From Dromiciops gliroides (Eukaryota; Chordata; Mammalia; Microbiotheria; Microbiotheriidae), in the NCBI RefSeq assembly GCF_019393635.1, contig NC_057861.1, forward strand, positions 76,205,327-76,269,326: a stretch of DNA of 64,000 nucleotides, written 5' to 3'. How positions within the stretch are numbered: position 1 is the first letter of the stretch; the number at the start of each line of letters is the position of its first letter. The translations under genes were made by a program, and so were the position numbers. Below, piece after piece: positions 42,800 to 54,439 of this stretch. The notes below the pieces were generated by a model. That model saw nothing but the letters and a program-made list of their open reading frames with translations, was not told where the DNA came from and did not search any database.

Positions 42800-44320
42800 T
42801 TCACCCTTTTTATGTATATCAACATCTCTCTATTGGTATTTTTTGTTCAATAGTCTATGAGTTGAATTCCTAATTAACCAGCACTGCTACCCATGCCTGG
42901 CAGGCAGCTTTGGTATATAGGTCAGAATACGTCAATGGGTTGTTCATTCACACTCAATTTTTTGCTCTACACTAATGGTTTCTGAGCCTTTCAGTGAAAG
43001 CCCACTTTAAAGCTAAGAACTCTGGTTTCTAGATGGCATATCAGTAAGTGCTCTTCTGGTGAGTACAACAGTATATTTATGAGCATTACTCACTCAGTAT
43101 AGGACTGCTCCCAAGCATTTTAAACTAGCATCAGTAGACAACATAGAGTTTATTTGAGTCTGCATAAGACAACACTGGTGCATACATGAGGAAGATGACC
43201 AATCTTTAAAAGTTTGTTCACATTTCCCATTCTAACAGTCTCCAAATGGTTTCTGAGAGTTTCAGCCAATTTCTTCTTTTTTTGTCCCTCTGCTATTAGT
43301 TCTTTTTTAATAAATAAAAGTATTTTATTATTTTCCAGTTACATATAAGTATAGTTTTCAACATTTGTTTTCATAGGATGTTTAGTTCCAAATTTTTCTC
43401 CCACCCTCCCTTTCCTCCCCACTCCCCAAGATGGAGAGCAGTCTGATAGAGGTTATACATATATATATATGTACAATCACATTAAACATATTTCTGCATT
43501 GGTCATTTTGTGAAAGAAGAATCAGAGCAGAAGGGAAAAAAGAAGGGAAAAAACCAGCCCCAAAGTAGAAACAATATAGTTCAATCTGCATTCATAATAC
43601 ACAGTGTTTTTTTCTGGATGTTGAGAACACTCTCTATCATGAGTTCTTTGAAATTGTCTTGGATCGTTGCACTGCTGAGAGGAGCCAAGTCTATCACTAC
43701 TGTTTATCACACAATGTTGCTGTTACTGTGTACAATGTTCTCCTGGTTCTGCTCCTCTTAGTCAGCATCAGTTCATGTAAGTACTTCCAGGTTTCTGTGA
43801 ACTCCTCCTGCTCATTGATTCTTACAGCACAATAAATAGTATGTATTCCATTACATTCATATACCACAAAATTTTTAGCCATTCCCCTATTGATAGGCAT
43901 TCCCTCGATTCCCAATTCTTTGCCACCACAAAGAGAGCTGCTATAAATATTTTTGTGCATATGTGTCCTTTTCCCTCTTCTATGATCTCTTTGGGATACA
44001 GACCTAGCAGTGGTACCACTGGGTAAAAGGGTATGAACAGTCCCATAGCTCTTTGGGCATAGTTCTAAATTGCTCTCCAGAATGGTTGGATCCATTCACA
44101 GATCTACCAACAATGCATTAGTGTTCCAATTTTTCCACAGCTTCTCCAATATTTATTATTTTCCTTTTTTGTCATGTTTCTGCTATTAGTTCTTTGCCAT
44201 CATATATCCCTAGGTGAAAGTGTCGAGAGGTTTAGCCATAGTAACACAGTTATTCACAAATTCATGATAGTAGCCATCAAATCCTAGAAATGTCCTTAAT
44301 TCTCATGGGTTCTTTGGATG
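42800..44320 (-). mobile_element. Ty3/gypsy pol fossil (end of RT plus RNase H), split by an L1
   Basis: Minus-strand translation from 44320 gives LRTFLGFDGYYHEFVNN and MAKPL, the classic segment at the end of Ty3/gypsy reverse transcriptase (LRxFLGxxGYYRxF...AKPL). After the L1 at 43306-44178 the same element resumes: TDASLKCLGAVLY with the first RNase H aspartate (about 43100-43140), LALKWAFTE (about 43000) and NNPLTY (about 42940), followed by a WVAVLVN motif. Frames shift and stops interrupt every segment, so it is dead. No gag, integrase or LTR was recognised beside it. Gypsy pol fossils are scarce in mammals, which makes this one notable. Confidence 0.75.
43306..44178 (-). mobile_element. 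5'-truncated L1 (ORF2 3' end plus 3' UTR) inside the gypsy fossil
   Basis: Read on the minus strand, this carries the L1 ORF2 C-terminus (GMPINRGMAKNFVVYECNGI) and a marsupial L1 3' UTR with a G-rich tract and AATAAA-type tail. A 17-bp target-site duplication, TCTGCTATTAGTTCTTT, lies at 43289-43305 and 44179-44195, exact on both sides. Confidence 0.92.
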
Positions 44321-44347
44321 TGACCAGCTGAGGGACTGAGGGACCAG

Positions 44348-44348
<1 letters not shown>

Positions 44349-44396
<48 letters not shown>
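44349..44396. repeat. (TG)n microsatellite
   Basis: About 23 TG units. Confidence 0.98.
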
Positions 44397-44397
<1 letters not shown>

Positions 44398-44399
44398 CC

Positions 44400-45029
44400 A
44401 GATCAGTGCTCACTCCTTACTTATGTCAAAATCGAAAAGGCAACTCACTTTTGTTAAGCATTTACCAGAAATGAGAAATTATTTCATTTTCATTTCTCCA
44501 ACATATGAAACAAATGAAGAAAAAAAAAAGAAACAAATGCAGGGGCTGAGCTTTGTAACTTTCAAAAACTCCTGTTTTGTGATTCTGTCGTGGAACTTTC
44601 AAAACACAGACAGTTGCCTGCTTTGTGAGAAACATGGCCAAGATGTAGCAAGGAAGTTGCTTCCCAAAGTCAAAAGCCCTTGTAATCCATGCATGCCAGT
44701 AAGCAGATACTTCTAGCCCTACCAGGTCCCCAGGGCAATATCCCTATAGATGGGGTTATGTAATATTGTCTTTTCTACTTTCATTTCTATAAATGTATTT
44801 TGATTTATAGTGGAAGTTTGTGTTCCTTTTGGCTCATTTAAAGTGGAGAATAAAACTAAAATCTCAATGGTAATGGAGGCATGAGTCAAATAAATTTTGT
44901 TAATCTTCAGAATAGCATGGGCAAGAAAATAAAAGGATAGGAGACATGAGGAAGGAATCCAGGTAAGTCAATCTACACAAGTGCAAGTAGGATTGGTAGC
45001 ATGGGCTTGGAGCATCATTTGATATCTTT
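44400..45029. other. Unassigned stretch
   Basis: A 120-codon + frame (44354-44716) begins in the TG repeat and has no motif. No repeat family recognised. Confidence 0.35.
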
Positions 45030-45183
45030 TCTTTCTTTATTTTTTGGGGAGTGAGGCAATTGAGGTTAAGTGACTTGCCCAGGGTCACACAGGCTAGTGT
45101 CAAGTGTCTGAGGCCAGATTTGAACTCAGGTCCTCCTGATTCCAGGGCCAGTGCTCTATCCACTGAGTCACCTAGCTGCCTCC
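45030..45183 (-). mobile_element. WSINE1-type SINE
   Basis: CATCATTTRATATCTT on both sides. Confidence 0.95.
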
Positions 45184-45199
45184 CATCATTTAATATCTT

Positions 45200-45837
45200 A
45201 CCGAGAGCTTTTCCAGTCCCACCCTTGAGAGGCACAAAGGTACTGGTAGACCAGCCACCTGACTTTCTTAGTACATTGTAAGGCAGTTGTTGTTGTAGAG
45301 GAAAGAAACCTGTAGCTCACATATGAGATGTTTACCCTTGAGATTTTTTTAAATTTTGAAGTTTTATGAATTTTGAGCTTAAGGATATTTGTCAGAAGAA
45401 ACCTAGAAAGCTTAAGTTCTAAGCAAGAAACTGAAGATCTGAAGTCATAGATTGTGTTTTCATCCTTGCTCTTGGTTGAAGGTACAGGCTCTAAAAGACA
45501 AAAAAAAAGATTTAAGAAGTTAACTGACAGAAAAGAAAAATACCATCTAAGAATGGCATTTGGATATCTAGATCATGGCTGCTTAACATATAGAAGTGAT
45601 GGTCAGGAATACAGTACACCTAATAAGAGCAAAAATAAAATAAAATACATTTGCCTAGAGATTTGTGAAAATACTCAAAAGGGTTTTCCCTTAAAAGGAG
45701 AAGGAAGTGGGAAACTGACCAGCATCTATTTGCCAAGCTAGATACCATAGAGTAACATGTACAACCCAGGAAGAATATCAGGGAGAATGACCAGTAATTC
45801 ATAGGATACAATATAAAAAAATAAACTCAATCCTAAG
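45200..45837. other. Unassigned stretch
   Basis: A 95-codon + frame (45454-45741) is lysine-rich without motifs. No family recognised. Confidence 0.35.
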
Positions 45838-46092
45838 GGAAATAATAATTTACCTACTATGTGCCATGCACTGTGCTAAGCACTTTTACAAATATCTCAT
45901 TTGATCATCACAACAGCCCTAAGTAGGTGCTATTATTATTATCACCATTTTATGTATGAGGAAATTGAGGTAAATGGGTTAAATGACTTGCCTAGGGTCA
46001 CACAGCTAGTAAATATCTGAGGCTGGATTTGAATTCGGTCTTTCTGAGTCCAGGACCAGTTCTACCCATTTCACTATCAGTTGTCCCCAGTG
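45838..46092 (-). mobile_element. MIR/Ther-type CORE-SINE, near full length
   Basis: ACTATGTGCCATGCACTGTG, CAACAGCCCTAAGTAGGTGC, CATTTTATGTATGAGGAAAT, GACTTGCCTAGGGTCACAC in reverse orientation. Confidence 0.88.
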
Positions 46093-46382
46093 CAGCTTTC
46101 CCTTCTCACCTGTGGCTATTTTTCCCCTGAAATTTTCAACACCTTGGCCATATTTTCGATGTGACCTCTGACCTCATAAAACAGAAAACTGTCTTTGTTT
46201 TGAAATCCCCACTACAATATTACATCAAATCTCAGCTCCCCACCCCATTTCTGTCTGTCTCTAATGCTTAGAGATGGCAGGAAAACACTTACCTGTAGTG
46301 CTTTGCATGTGATAGTGGAACACTTTAGACAATGATAGGGACACACTAAGTATTTAGTAACATCAAAATTAAAAGGTAATGG

Positions 46383-47803
46383 CAGAAATTAGGCATAGAC
46401 CAACATCTTACACCTTATACTAAAATAAGGTCAAAATGGATACATGATTTAGACATAAGAGGTGATACCATAGGTAAATTAGGAGAGAAAGGAATAGTCT
46501 ACCTATCAGATCTTTGGAAAGGAAAACAGTTTATGACCAAACAAGAGATAGAGTATATTATAAAATGCAAAATGGATGATTTTGATTTATATTAAATTAA
46601 AAAATTTTTGTACAAACAGAAGTAATGCATCCAAAATTAGAAGGGAGGCAGAAAGCTGGGAAACAATTTTTGTTGCCAGTACTTCTGATAAAGGCCTCAT
46701 CTCTAAAATATATAGGGAACTAAATCAAATTTATAAGAATCCAAGTCATTCCCCAATTGAGAAATGGTCAAAGGATATGAACAGGCAGTTTTCTGATGAA
46801 GAATCCAAAGCTATCTATTCCCATATGAAAAAATGCTCTAAATCTCTAATGATTAGAGAGATGCAAATTAAAACAACTCTGAGGTACCACCTGACACCTA
46901 TCAGATTGGCTAAAATGACAAAAAAGGAAAATCATAAATGTTGGAGAAGCTGTGGGAAAATAGGAACACTAATGCATTATTGGTGGAGTTGTGAACTGAT
47001 CCAACCATTCTGGAGAGCAATTTGGAATTATGCCCAAAGGGCGATAAAGCTGTGCATACCCTTTGACCCAGCAATACCACTTTGGGGTCTTTTCCCCAAA
47101 GAAATCATGGAAAGGGGAAAGGGACCCACATGTACAAAAATGTTTATAGCTGTTCTTTATGTGGTGGCAAGGAATTGGAAGTTAAGGGGGTGCCCATCAA
47201 TTGGGGAATAGCTGGACAAGTTGTGGTATATGAATACAATGGAATACTATTGTGCTGTAAGAAACAATGAGCAAGAGGAGTAGTTCAGAGAAACCTGGAG
47301 GGTCTTGCGTGGGCTGATGATGAGTGAGATGAGCAGAACCAGAAGAACATTGTACACAGTATCATCAACATTGAGTGTTGATCTACTGTGATGGACTATA
47401 TTCTTCTCACCAATGCAATGGTACAGAAGAGTTCCAGGAAACTCATGATAGAAGAGAATCTCCAAATCCAAGAAAAAAAAAAAAGAACTGTGGAGTATAG
47501 ATGCTGAATGAACCATACTATTTCTTTTGTTTTTGGTGCTGTTGTTTTTTCTATTTTGAGGTTTTTCATCATTGCTCTGATTTTTCTCTTATAACATGAC
47601 TAATGCAGAAATAGGATTAATGTTATTATATACATATATATATATATATATAAAAAACCTATATCAGATTACCTGCTGTCTAGTGGAGGGGGGAGGAAGG
47701 GGAGGGCGGGAGAAAAATCTGAAATTGGAAAGCTTGTATAAACAAAAGTTGAGAACTATCTTTACATGTAATGGGAAAAAATAAAATACTTTATTAATTT
47801 AAA
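46383..47803 (+). mobile_element. 5'-truncated L1 (ORF2 3' end plus 3' UTR), best preserved in the window
   Basis: A 211-codon open frame (46576-47211) is the ORF2 C-terminus: KDMNRQFSDEESKAIYSHMK, REMQIKTTLRYHLTPIRLAK, GTLMHYWWSCELIQPFW, LCIPFDPAIPLWGL. Then comes a 3' UTR with G-rich tract (47685-47710) and AATAAA tail. Target duplication AAAATTRAAAGGTAA at 46365-46379 and 47804-47818. The frame is only the end of ORF2, so it is not an active element. Confidence 0.93.
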
Positions 47804-47819
47804 AAAATTGAAAGGTAAG

Positions 47820-48055
47820 TGATGGGAATGCTGAAAGAAAACTGGACACAAAAGAGAAAAGTGTGGAGCTGAAGGGAAGAGGGCAAGGGAATTTATAAAG
47901 TGTCACTGTCAGAAGTCACACTCGTCATATTCCCTCAAAGAATTGTTAATCAGGGAGTCTCAACACCAGCATGGGCTTCTGGGTCTGGTGACAACATGCC
48001 AACTGTAAAATAATAAAAAATAATATAATAGTAATAATAGTAAAAGAATTTTTAA
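47820..48055. other. Unassigned stretch
   Basis: Nothing recognised; AT-rich at the right. Confidence 0.35.
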
Positions 48056-48200
48056 AAAAACAATAGCACCTACTTCCCAGGGTTGTTGTGAGCATCAAAT
48101 GAAATGATATTTGTAAAACACTTAGCACAGTGCCTGGAACAAAATAAGAACTAAATAAATGTTAGCTATCATCATTATTATTATTTGTGGAGTGAATTCA
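48056..48200 (+). mobile_element. MIR/Ther-type SINE, 3' part
   Basis: CCAGGGTTGTTGTGAGCATC, CACTTAGCACAGTGCCTGG, AATAAATGTTAGCTATC. Confidence 0.8.
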
Positions 48201-48753
48201 TTCCTCTAAACTTTTGCAGACAGGATCCTGGGAGCCTGAAGGGCCATTGAGTGTGCATCCTCCATTTTTAGCTAAAGGTTGGGAGAATGCCAGGGAGATT
48301 GGTGCATGCTCATTTGAGTGTGCTGCTGTGGCTCATGCTTTGAGTATCAATTGGTGCCTCACAGAGATAAAGTGGGGCAAGCAGATGCACTGAACCAAAG
48401 CTCCTGGTGCCAGCAACATCAAGCCGCATGGGTCCCTAACTGATCCTGGGAAAGGGCAAGTGTTATGCCAAGAAGAAGGACAATAATAAAACATACAATA
48501 TCAGATGTCATTTTTGATCAGATCAGAAATGTGCAAAGTATGAATTATAAACAAGGTGAAATAACATTTTAATATAAGAAGATTTTACCTTTTAACTTCA
48601 AGAAAGAAACCCTTGGTGGATCATCAAAGTCCAGGAAAACTACCCTTTCCTATCTTTCAGCCAGGCATGTAGTCAGTTCAGTTTTTGGCGGGGGGAGCGG
48701 AGATCCTGCCTCTAATGAGAGCAGTTCTGCTTCCTGATGGGGCACTAGATGGT
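48201..48753. other. Unassigned stretch
   Basis: No gene or known repeat recognised. Confidence 0.35.
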
Positions 48754-48998
48754 ACGTGGGCAGCTTGGATGGCACAGTGGATAGAGCACCAGGCCGGGAG
48801 TCAGCAGACTCATCTTTCTGAATTCAAATCCAACCTCAGATGCTTACTAGATGTGTGACCCCAGACGAGTCCCTTAACTCTGTTTTCCTCCATTTCCTCA
48901 TCTATAAAATGAGCTGGAGAAGGAAATGGCAGACCACTCTAGTACCTCTGCCAAGAAAACCCCAAATTGATTCGGACACAACCGAAACAACTGAACAA
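48754..48998 (+). mobile_element. MAR1-type CORE-SINE
   Basis: Head GGGCAGCTTGGATGGCACAG, CORE, GAGCTGGAGAAGGAAATGGC, GCCAAGAAAACCCCAAAT, ending near ACAACTGAACAA. Confidence 0.9.
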
Positions 48999-48999
48999 A

Positions 49000-50446
49000 G
49001 TCTTCCTGATCTCATAGTAATTTGCTTAAGGTTCCCCACCTTGGCATCCCAGATACTAGTTTACACCTGGCTAATGTCTAGTGCCTCCCCAAAAAAGGTC
49101 AAGTCAAAGAAATACTCAATGTCCGATATTAATCGGGTATGGAGCAGGTAATTCCTACACACTTAAAACACACATTAACAAAACAGGACTCAGAAACTTA
49201 GCCTACCACTACCAGAACAATCTGCTGCAAATCTCATCTGAAGCCTCATCAGAACATAAATTCGCAAATTGCAGGAGTACTACTATTTAGGTAACTTTCA
49301 TTTCATTTCAGATAGGCACTGTTCAAATAATGCTTGGAATAATATGTCTTCCATTAAAATAGCCAGGCATTAACCCTCACTGCAAAAAACAAGCAAACGA
49401 AAAAAGAACAACTTTAAAATAGCCAGGCATGTACTGATCCTCATGTTAATTGCAAACTTTCTGGTAAGGGAGGTTTCCCAGGGGCAGTCTCTTAGACACT
49501 ACTATTCCTGTAGAAACCACATCAGCCACACTTGCAGACTTCTGAACCTCCTGAATTCACAAGATGACTATCAAGCCTAGATACATGCATGTCTCAAGGT
49601 TGCTGTTCAGTCACCCAATCAGGAAAGGAAACACAAAAGAGGCAGCCTGAACCCAGTCTCAGGCTAGTCTTCAGAAGGACATGTACTTTCACGGCCATAT
49701 GCTCACAGCCCGCTGCCTCACCCCCATGCAACTCTAGGGATCCAGTCCAAAATAGGCCTGCCCAATCATCAGCTTAGAAAGGAAGGAAGGGGTCATAGGC
49801 AAGGTGTGTACATTTTTTCTGGGGACACATTTTTAACTTTAATCTGCATGATTATCACTTAAGTCTAAAAAAATCAACTAAGTTATAAATCAATCCATGA
49901 TTTATAGTTTTGATCATTTCTGAGGTGTAAATACTTACACTAAAAATTTAACAATTATCTCTTAGGACCCTGTGGAAGATGGCTTTGGCATTCCCCCCGG
50001 GGGCAGACTACTGAGTCATAAGCGCTTCTCGCTGTATGGCTTCTAAACGGACTCCTCATTATCTTACAGTGTGAGCCCCTTTGAGATGAGTCACACAAGG
50101 CCAGAGAAACCATACCACCACCATCCCCCATCAGGCTCTACATGGTCCCTCTGAGCATGCTCCGGCGAGGTTTGGAGGGGGATAGCCTCTGCTACATAAA
50201 TATAACTGCAGTGCACAGATGTCCATCTGTGTAAAACTTTGCTTTTAAATCAAAGAATCAACCAGGCAGCAATAGTGTGGTCTCTTAAGATTCACATGAC
50301 TCCTTCTTCTGCTTTAGGGGATTTAGTTCAGATGAAAAGTTTTGAATTCAATCACAATGATTTTGAAATCCTCCTCCCCCTTAAGGAAAGCCCATGACAT
50401 TTTGGCAGAGACAGGGTTCTGCCTAACTTGCCATTTATGTTTATTT
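49000..50446. other. Longest stretch without recognised repeats
   Basis: About 1.4 kb with no recognised SINE, LINE or LTR. 49975-50280 has a CCCCCCGGGGG core, TGAGTCATAAGC and GATGAGTCACAC (AP-1/MAF-like sites), GAGCATGCTCC and a TACATAAATATAAC TATA-like word. It could be a conserved or regulatory segment in SPATC1 intron 1; this is an inference. Confidence 0.35.
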
Positions 50447-50607
50447 CTTTTCTTTTCTTTTCTTTCCTTTTTTTTTTTTTTTTTTTTTGGTGAGGCAATT
50501 GGGGTTAAGTGACTTGCCCAGGGTCACACAGCTAGTAAGCATCAAATGTCTGAGGCCAGATCTGAATTCAGGTCCTCCTGAATCCACTGCGCCACCTAGC
50601 TGCCCCC
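50447..50607 (-). mobile_element. WSINE1-type SINE with internal deletion
   Basis: Target duplication CATTTATGTYTATTTCT on both sides. The bases between CTCCTGAATCCA and CTGCGCCACC (about 17) are missing. Confidence 0.95.
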
Positions 50608-51091
50608 ATTTATGTCTATTTCTAACTAACCCCTGGCCTCTTTGTGGTTGTAGCAATATTCAATTTACTGAAAAGGTATTGAATAACAAAATAGCAGGTT
50701 ATATTATAGCGTCTATGGATAAGTGGGCACTAGGAGAGAAAGTTCAGGAAAGTGCCAATCTTTTCTAGAAACTTAACCTCAGCTTGAGTCTTTTGCTGCA
50801 AAATGTCTGAGAGAAAAGGCCACATTTGGACTCTTCTCAGAGCCCTAGAGACAAGAGAGTGAGTTTAGTTTCGAGCCCCACAACTTTGTTGCCCAAAATT
50901 CCCAGTAGGGAGCTGCCTAGTAAACAAAGCTCTGAGAAGTCAAGGCCTCTGGGCCTTAGGCCCGAGCATTTTGTGGGATCTGAGCTAAGCTGGGAGTTCA
51001 CCTTAAGGTGCAAGAAGTGATTCCCACATGACCCTGATGTTCAAACCCCAATTTGTTTTGTTTCTTGAAAAGTTATGTGTTTGTTTATGTA
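50608..51091. other. Unassigned stretch
   Basis: No gene or repeat recognised. Directly left of the LTR, so it is ordinary target sequence. Confidence 0.35.
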
Positions 51092-51534
51092 TGTTAACAT
51101 AGCACTGTTTTAGAGAGGAGTGGACATTCTTGACCAGAATAAGGTTATGGCGTAGTGTCACAATCTGATTGGTCGACTGGAGCAATCTGATTGGTTGTTA
51201 CAGTTACCTTATATGGGAGGTTGGTACTATGTCATGATTGGTTGTTTCTAGAATGCTGTATGTAAATAGGAACTGTAATGTGATTGGTTGAGAGGGACCC
51301 TTGGTGGGTATATAAATCAAGGTTCCGGGACCTCACTTCAGTGCTCTCTCCAGCACATTCAGAAGAGTGCCCATCTTCACAAAAATTTATAAAGAAGCCT
51401 TCACCTACCTTCTGCTGCTTGCTTGGATTCTTTGAGCTGCGAGCTGCTAGCAACATTTGAGCTGCTAGCAACATTTGAGCTGCTAACACTTGAGCTGTGC
51501 AACACTATTTGAGCTGTTAGCTATGTTTCTAACA
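51092..51534 (+). mobile_element. Probable solo ERV LTR rich in CCAAT boxes
   Basis: Ends are TGTTAACATAG and CTATGTTTCTAACA, an imperfect inverted pair with TG...CA. Flanks ATGTA (51087-51091) and ATGTC (51535-51539) match at 4 of 5. The interior has four GATTGG sites (reverse CCAAT boxes, 51168-51290), a TATATAAAT box near 51310, a CACTTCAGTGCTCTCTCC initiator-like region, and a downstream imperfect tandem of GAGCTGCTAGCAACATTT units. This is the arrangement of a retroviral U3-R-U5. Confidence 0.65.
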
Positions 51535-51539
51535 ATGTC

Positions 51540-52319
51540 TATAGAGCCACAGACCTTCCTCAACATCTTGCCTCTGTGATAGTTCAGTCTTTCCTTCTCT
51601 TTCTCTTTTCACTGGTTGCCCCTGGGCTGCCCATTCTTAACTCAGCTCTGGATGACCCTACTCCTCCCTCTCTGATTAAGAACTCTCAGAATCTCTATCT
51701 TCTTCTGAGATAGTTCCTTTATATTCCTTAGGGTGCAATCAAATCTCTCATCCAATGTCTTTGATTGAAGGAGGTTTAGAGCACCTGTTCACATTCAGTT
51801 CTGATTGACTTACTCAGTCTAGAGAGGTTCTTAACAAAAAGTGATGACTTTTTAGGGATAGTCAATGGATCCATTCACTTACACTTGCATACTGGTCATC
51901 AATGGAAATATATAGCAATTCCCTCCCTCCAATCAATAAATCTCTATCACCCTTTGGGTCACTTGCTTCTTTGATTACCCAGAGATTATAGTGTTCTAAG
52001 ATTTGTAAACCTACTCACAGCACTAGTACCAAGGAAATGTAAAAATACCTAAATACCTAGAAAAAAGGACTACAATATGTTGGGTAAATCTGTGTGACAT
52101 ACATGGGAGAACATGGAAAGGAATCATATAGTATGAGAAGGCATGGATAGTTTGCAAGTGACAGATGAGATCACAGATCCATTGAAGTGTAAGTATTGTT
52201 GTGGCCAGATGTGATTCATGACAGGACTATGGCTACAAAAGGGCATTACCTTAGTTAAAAGGACTAGAATATATATTTAAAACAGTAGTGCAGTAGCATT
52301 TTATATTAAGCATCTTAAG
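51540..52319. other. Unassigned stretch
   Basis: CAATCAATAAATCTCTATCA at 51937 resembles an LTR polyadenylation region, but no LTR ends were found. A degraded L1 tail follows. Confidence 0.3.
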
Positions 52320-52560
52320 AATATAAATGAAGACAAAGTAGATACCCATTTATTAGGAAATGGCTAAGCAAATTGTGGAACATGAATGTAATGGAACATT
52401 ATTGTGCTGTAAGAAATGAGAAATGTATTGAATACAGAGAAGCATGAAAAGATCTACATGAACTGATAGAGTAAAGTAAGCAAAACCAAAAAAACCAATT
52501 CACACAGTGAATACAACAATATAAATGGAAAGAACCACAAAAAATTAAAAATCAAATGCA
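52320..52560 (+). mobile_element. L1 3' UTR fragment
   Basis: TAGATACCCATTTATTAGGA, GTGGAACATGAATGTAATGG and GAAAAGATCTACATGAACTG are L1 3' end phrases. Confidence 0.65.
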
Positions 52561-52605
52561 GCAAGATTTATAAAGAACAAATATGACTTAAAAGAAGAAA
52601 TATGT

Positions 52606-52838
52606 AGGGGCAGCTAGGTGACGCAGTGGATAGAGCACTGACCCTGGATTCAGGAGGACCTGAGTTCAAATCTGGAATCGGACATTTGACACTTACTAGC
52701 TGTGTGACCCTGGGCAAGTCACTTAACCCTCATTGCCCTGCAAAAAAGAAGAAGAAGAAGAAGAAGAAGAAGAAGAAGAAGAAGAAGAAGAAGAAGAAGA
52801 AGAAGAAGAAGAAGAAGAAGAAGAAGAAGAAGAAGAAA
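52606..52838 (+). mobile_element. WSINE1-type SINE with (AAG)n grown from its tail
   Basis: SINE 52606-52744. The A tail has become about 31 AAG units (52745-52838). AGAAGAAATATG precedes and follows, so the repeat arose within the inserted unit. Confidence 0.95.
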
Positions 52839-53009
52839 TATGAGAAGGCTCTCCCACTCTACCTACCCCTTTAAAGAGTTGGAAGCTCCACAAGTATTGC
52901 CATTACATTGCCATTATGCTAACTTTTTTACTCTCTTTCTTGTCTTTAAACATATTATTTGTTATGTGGAATAGCTCTCTGAGAAGGGGAAGGGGAAGGG
53001 ATAGCTATA

Positions 53010-53160
53010 AGGGGCACCTAGGTGGTGCAGCCGATAAAGCACCATCCCTAGATTCAGGAGGACCTGAGTCCAAATATGGCCTCAGACACTTGACACTTAC
53101 TAGCTGTGTGACTGTCGGCAAGTCACTTGACCCTCATTGCCCTGCCTCCCTCCAAAAAAA
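53010..53160 (+). mobile_element. WSINE1-type SINE
   Basis: Diverged copy (GTGCAGCCGATAAAGC) with A-rich tail. Confidence 0.93.
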
Positions 53161-53299
53161 ATTTGAATCATATCCTTGACTGAGATTTCTAAGAAATAGA
53201 CATTTGTCAGTTGATAGCTTTCAGAGCAGCTTCTTCTAGTCAAACACATTAGTCTTTCTTCATGTTCTTCAAGAATCTTTCAAAATATATTGATGTCAG

Positions 53300-53436
53300 G
53301 GGCAGCTAGGTGGCGCAGTGGATAGAGCACTGGCCCTGGAGTCAGGAGTACCTGAGTTCAAATCTGGCCTCAGACACTTAACACTTACTAGCTGTGTGAC
53401 CCTGGGCAAGTCACTTAACCCCAACTGCCTCACTAA

Positions 53437-53468
<32 letters not shown>

Positions 53469-53495
53469 GTATATGTATATATGTATATATATATG
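53300..53495 (+). mobile_element. WSINE1-type SINE with TA/TATG tail repeat
   Basis: SINE 53300-53436; its short A tail continues as (TA)n and (TATG)n to 53495. Confidence 0.94.
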
Positions 53496-53749
53496 TCATA
53501 CATGCAACACAACACTTCATAGGTGTAGTTCATTCACTGTAAGCCATTGAAGTGACAAGTGCCCCTGAGATATTATAGATTAAGAGATTTGCTCAAACTG
53601 GCAAAAATCCACCTGGACAAGTCGCTTAACTTCTCAAGCTTCGGGACAGCTCTCTAAGATTATAAATCGCAGAGAAGGTAGTAACTTGCTTTGGTGGAGG
53701 GACTTTTCTCACTTGGAACTTCCCCCATATTAATATAATCACAGGTCTA

Positions 53750-53751
<2 letters not shown>

Positions 53752-53803
<52 letters not shown>
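53752..53803. repeat. (CT)n microsatellite
   Basis: About 26 CT units. Confidence 0.97.
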
Positions 53804-53805
<2 letters not shown>

Positions 53806-53809
53806 CTCT

Positions 53810-54277
53810 GTCTCTCATCTGACTAATTTAAGGCTCCAATGGTTCTTCCCCCAGGGAAAATGGATACTTTCTTGAAAAAATTAATAATCTCGAACTGCTG
53901 TGATGTCCCTGTAATAAGAGACATCCAATCCCAGGATGACACCCATCCACAAGTGTAATATTGTTTTCAAGTTCTGGCAAGAGTTTCATCATATCTATAC
54001 TTCTCTGCTCATTCTTTTCAAATTAAGCAAATCCTCTTCTTTAGAGGAGACCGCTCAGTTTTCACTTTTCCTAGTATTGTCTCCTATGTTGCTCACAACA
54101 GAAAATTTGAAATGAAATAAAGTTGTTTATTTAAATGTTAAACGATTACATTTGCCCAATTCTTTTATAATATCTTTCAAATGCTTTTCATAATGTTTTT
54201 ATTCTATATCCAGGGCCTATTCCTAGAATAAAAAAATTCTCTGCACATTTTTTGTTTCATCACAACACATCCCATTT
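53810..54277. other. Unassigned stretch
   Basis: Nothing recognised. Confidence 0.35.
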
Positions 54278-54436
54278 CTTTTTTTTTTTTTTTTTTTTTT
54301 GCAGGGCTACCGGGGTTAAGTGACTTGCCCAGGGTCACACAGCCAGTAAGTGTCAAGTGTCTGAGGCCAGATTTGAACTCATGTCCTCCTGAATCCAGGG
54401 CCAGTGCTTTATCCACTGCACCACTTAGCTGCCCCC
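54278..54436 (-). mobile_element. WSINE1-type SINE
   Basis: T22 start; CCATTTCT on both sides. Confidence 0.95.
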
Positions 54437-54439
54437 CAC

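Noticed and set aside
46576..47211. 211-codon open frame, longest in the window
   Set aside because: It is the C-terminal end of L1 ORF2 in a 5'-truncated element with its own target duplication, not a host gene.
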